Positions 61,454-64,000 of a stretch of 64,000 nucleotides of DNA are shown here, in pieces; the first letter of the stretch is position 1, and each line of letters starts with the position of its first letter. The stretch lies in assembly GCF_018732085.1 (NCBI RefSeq), contig NZ_CP076103.1:1488001-1552000 (forward strand). Direction: 5' to 3'. Under the pieces are notes generated by a model. That model had not been told where the DNA came from. It saw only the letters and a program-made list of their open reading frames with translations, and did no database searches. The position numbers and the translations under genes are program-made. This stretch comes from Lysobacter capsici. Its GTDB lineage: Bacteria > Pseudomonadota > Gammaproteobacteria > Xanthomonadales > Xanthomonadaceae.

Positions 61454-62908
61454 TCAGGCGGCCGCGGCGAACGCGGTGTCGCTGGAAATTTCGTAAGCAC
61501 GAACATCGGTCAACGGCGCATCGCCGAACCAGTGCAGTCGCGTGGCGAGCGCGGCGACCTCGCCGACGATCAACAAGGCCGGCGACTGCACCTTATGTCC
61601 ACGCGCGCGCTCGGCCAGATCGGCGAGGGTGCCGGTGACCACGCGTTGTTCGCGGCGCGAACCGTTTTCGATCAGCGCGAACGGAGTGCTCGCGGCGCGG
61701 CCGTGTTCGATCAGCTTGTCGCGCAGCACGTCCAGGCCGGACACGCCCATGTACACCGCGAGCGTCTGCTTTTCCTGGGCCAGCGCCTGCCAGTCGAGTG
61801 CGTCAGTGGAATCTTTCAGGTGCGCGGTGACCACTCGCAGCGATTGAGCATGCTCGCGATGCGTCAGCGGAATGCCGGCGTAGGCGGCGCAGGCCAATGC
61901 GGCAGTGATGCCCGGCACGACTTCGAAGGCGATGCCGGCATCGGCCAGCACTTCGAGTTCTTCGCCACCGCGGCCGAACACGAACGGATCGCCGCCCTTG
62001 AGCCGCACCACGCGCTTGCCGGCGCGGGCGTGTTCGAGCATCAGTTCGTGAATGCGATCCTGGGTGGTGTGATGATTGCCGGCCTGCTTGCCGACTTCGA
62101 TCAGCTCGGCGTCGCGGCGCGCGAGCCGCAGCACGTCGGCGCTGACTAACCGATCATGCAGGATTACGTCCGCTTCGTTGAGCACGCGCAAACCGCGCAA
62201 GGTCATCAAGCCCGCATCGCCCGGTCCCGCGCCGACCAGCGCGACCGTGCCGGACTGCGGCGCGTCGGGCTTGTCGTCGATCAAGGCCACGCCGAACGCG
62301 CGCTGCGCTTCGTCGATGCGGCCTTCGCGCAACAGCGACGGAATCGGGCCGGACAGCACGCGGTCGAAGAAACGACGGCGCAGTCCCATGTCGGGGTAGT
62401 GCTTGCGGATGCGCGCGCGTTCGCGGGTCAGCAGGCTCGCGAGCGCGCCGAGCGATTCGTCGAATTGGGTTTCCAGGGTTTCGCGCAGATGGCGCGCGAG
62501 CATCGGCGCGCCGCCGCCGCTGGAGATCGCGATCTGCACCGGGCCGCGTTCGACCCGCGCCGGGACGTGGAAGCTGGAGGCGTCGACATCGTCGACCACG
62601 TTGACCCAGACCCGCTGCGCTAAACCTGCGTCGGCGACGGCGCGGTTGACCGCGGCATCGTCGGTCGCGGCGATCGCGAGCCAGGCGCCGTCGAGCCATT
62701 CGGGCACGAACGGGCCGGCGAGGTGTTCGATCCGGCCTTGTCCGGCCCAGGCCGCGAGCGTGGCCGACAGTTCCGGCGCTCCAACCCGCACCCGCGCCCC
62801 GGCGTCCAGCAGCGCCGCGGCCTTGCGCTGCGCCACCGCGCCACCGCCGACCACCAGCACGAGACGCTCGCGCAGATCGGCAAACAGCGGGAACAGGAGG
62901 CTGGTCAT
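61454..62908 (-). CDS. cysG: Siroheme synthase
   Basis: A 484-residue trifunctional enzyme: residues 1-205 are the dehydrogenase/ferrochelatase part (VLVVGGGAVAQRKAAAL NAD-binding), 215-460 the uroporphyrinogen III methyltransferase (VALVGAGPGDAGLMTLRGL, RLKGGDPFVFGRGGEEL). Siroheme is the cofactor of sulfite reductase. Read with cysK from a promoter divergent from cysB. Confidence 0.96.
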   Translation of the reverse strand: MTSLLFPLFADLRERLVLVVGGGAVAQRKAAALLDAGARVRVGAPELSATLAAWAGQGRIEHLAGPFVPEWLDGAWLAIAATDDAAVNRAVADAGLAQRVWVNVVDDVDASSFHVPARVERGPVQIAISSGGGAPMLARHLRETLETQFDESLGALASLLTRERARIRKHYPDMGLRRRFFDRVLSGPIPSLLREGRIDEAQRAFGVALIDDKPDAPQSGTVALVGAGPGDAGLMTLRGLRVLNEADVILHDRLVSADVLRLARRDAELIEVGKQAGNHHTTQDRIHELMLEHARAGKRVVRLKGGDPFVFGRGGEELEVLADAGIAFEVVPGITAALACAAYAGIPLTHREHAQSLRVVTAHLKDSTDALDWQALAQEKQTLAVYMGVSGLDVLRDKLIEHGRAASTPFALIENGSRREQRVVTGTLADLAERARGHKVQSPALLIVGEVAALATRLHWFGDAPLTDVRAYEISSDTAFAAAA

Positions 62909-63243
62909 GGCGGCGGGGCGTTGATCCGGGGACGATGGAACGACCCTAAGGCCGCCGCCGGGCGACCGGAAATGACGCCGCCGCCTTTGCTCATGCCGTC
63001 ACGTAATGAGTCGCAGCGTTGCGGTGCGGATACTGGACAAAGCCACCATACGCCGGCTAGCCTATAAATCCTTTTATCCGAATAGAGCGATAGATACGTG
63101 GACGCGACCCGTCAGCGAATGTCCCGCGCACCGGCTTCGGCCCCGGTCGTCCGGAAACGGAACGACGCGGGTTGTTGTCGCCCGTGCCGACAGCGCGCTG
63201 CCCATCGCCTCCATCGCGGTCCTCTTTTACGGATAGTTTCGCC
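62909..63243. promoter_or_regulatory. cysG-cysB divergent control region
   Basis: A gene-free stretch with an AT-rich island at about 63055-63100 (CTATAAATCC, TTTTATCCGAATAGAG), unusual in this GC-rich DNA and well placed for promoters and CysB binding sites. I cannot assign exact boxes. Confidence 0.55.
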
Positions 63244-64000
63244 ATGACCCTGACTCAACTGCGTTACCTGGTCGCCATCGCCGATTCCGGCCTCAACATC
63301 ACCCTGGCCGCCGAGCGCGTCCACGCCACCCAGCCCGGTCTGTCCAAGCAGCTCAAGCAGCTCGAGGACGAACTGGGCTTCTTGTTGTTCGTGCGCAAGG
63401 GCCGCAGCCTGGAAGCGATCGCGCCGGCCGGCGAGCGCGTGCTCGAACACGCGCGCCGCATTCTCGAAGAAGCCGGCAACATCCGCGCCTACGCCGCCAA
63501 CGAACGCGGCCAGCACGCCGGCCGCCTGGTGCTGTCGACCACGCATACGCAAGCGCGTTATGTGCTGCCGCCGATCATCGCCCAGGTCAAGCGCGACTTC
63601 CCGCAGGTCAGCGTGCATCTGCAGGCCGCGGCCGACGGCGAAGTGCTGTCGCATCTGTCGCACGGCAACGCCGATCTGGCGGTGATCAGCACCGCCGGCG
63701 CCGCGCCTGAAGGCGGGCTGGCGGTGCCGTTGTTCCGCTGGCGCCGGGTGGTGCTGGTGCCGCGCACGCATGCGCTGGCCAAGCTCGATCGCGCGCCGAC
63801 CCTGGCCGATCTCGCGTCGCAACCGTTGATCAGTTACGAATCCTCGACCCGGCCGGAATCCTCGTTGCGCCGCGCCTTCGCCGCCGGCGGGCACGAGCCG
63901 CAGCTGGCGATGACCGCGCGCGACGCGGACCTGATCAAGACCTATGTGCGCGCCGGATTGGGCGTGGGCGTGCTGGCCGAGATGGCGGTGACTTCGCGCG
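63244..64000 (+). CDS. cysB: CysB-type LysR regulator (cut off at the window end)
   Basis: The first 252 residues of a LysR-type activator of cysteine genes. The winged helix (about 1-60: LTQLRYLVAIADSGLNITLAAERV, QPGLSKQLKQLEDELG) and effector domain (TTHTQARYVLPPII with the sulfate/acetylserine pocket Thr and Gln) match CysB. The 3' end lies beyond the window. Its position, divergent from cysG-cysK, agrees with control of these genes by CysB. Confidence 0.93.
   Translation, partial: MTLTQLRYLVAIADSGLNITLAAERVHATQPGLSKQLKQLEDELGFLLFVRKGRSLEAIAPAGERVLEHARRILEEAGNIRAYAANERGQHAGRLVLSTTHTQARYVLPPIIAQVKRDFPQVSVHLQAAADGEVLSHLSHGNADLAVISTAGAAPEGGLAVPLFRWRRVVLVPRTHALAKLDRAPTLADLASQPLISYESSTRPESSLRRAFAAGGHEPQLAMTARDADLIKTYVRAGLGVGVLAEMAVTSR

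Overview
The window is very GC-rich chromosomal DNA from a gammaproteobacterium of the Xanthomonadaceae (Lysobacteraceae); Lysobacter or a close relative is my inference. The reasons are the xanthomonad-type order kdsD-kdsC-lptC-lptA-lptB-rpoN-hpf-ptsN-hprK-rapZ-EIIA-HPr-EI-mgtE, the amgK-murU cell-wall recycling pair, the purM/DUF2066/AI-2E/hda block, and several families of short intergenic repeats. No rRNA, tRNA or CRISPR array was recognised.

Layout. 0.45-3.8 kb: a tight cluster of an ATP-grasp ligase, a FemAB/GNAT-like transferase and a Rieske oxygenase, possibly a small biosynthetic system. 3.8-9.1 kb: DUF4153 membrane protein, 3-methyladenine glycosylase I, then algH-ruvX-pyrB and a PhnA-like small protein. 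9.4-11 kb: a lipoprotein esterase and an unknown protein. 11.4-26.1 kb (mostly minus strand): mgtE, the regulatory PTS (EI, HPr, mannose-type EIIA, RapZ, HPr kinase, PtsN), hpf, rpoN and lptBAC, then kdsC and kdsD to 27.8 kb. This conserved block is interrupted by a secreted DUF5648 protein, by a lipoprotein/EF-hand pair, and by an IS1595-family element sitting in repeats. 28-31.4 kb: ibaG, murA and two DUF3108 proteins.

purN ends at 32.1 kb but purM starts again only at 50.6 kb. The roughly 18.5 kb between them is accessory: a phosphonate-use set (TonB receptor, PhnM-like amidohydrolase, GntR regulator, and an operon of a phosphonatase-like HAD enzyme, a DUF5690 transporter and an FAD oxidoreductase), a phosphodiesterase with a hemopexin propeller, a TPR/PAS protein, secreted unknown proteins, and a run of three paralogous small membrane proteins. 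An identical 11-base motif, ACCTGTCTAGT, lies upstream of the TonB receptor gene, the GntR/PhnM divergent pair and the phosphonatase operon, so it is a good candidate for the operator of the GntR regulator.

51.7-64 kb: DUF2066-AI-2E-hda operon, a 1 kb non-coding stretch with a large inverted repeat, a tandem pair of kptA genes (the second frameshifted) leading into a macrodomain gene, amgK-murU, and the sulfur-assimilation genes cysK, cysG and the start of cysB, which runs off the window end.

The genes cooperate in several visible modules: lipopolysaccharide Kdo synthesis and transport (kdsD, kdsC, lptCAB), a phosphorelay that senses nitrogen/energy (EI, HPr, EIIA, PtsN, HprK, RapZ, beside rpoN), peptidoglycan precursor supply and recycling (murA, amgK, murU), NAD/ADP-ribose chemistry on RNA ends (kptA, macrodomain), and cysteine/siroheme synthesis under CysB.
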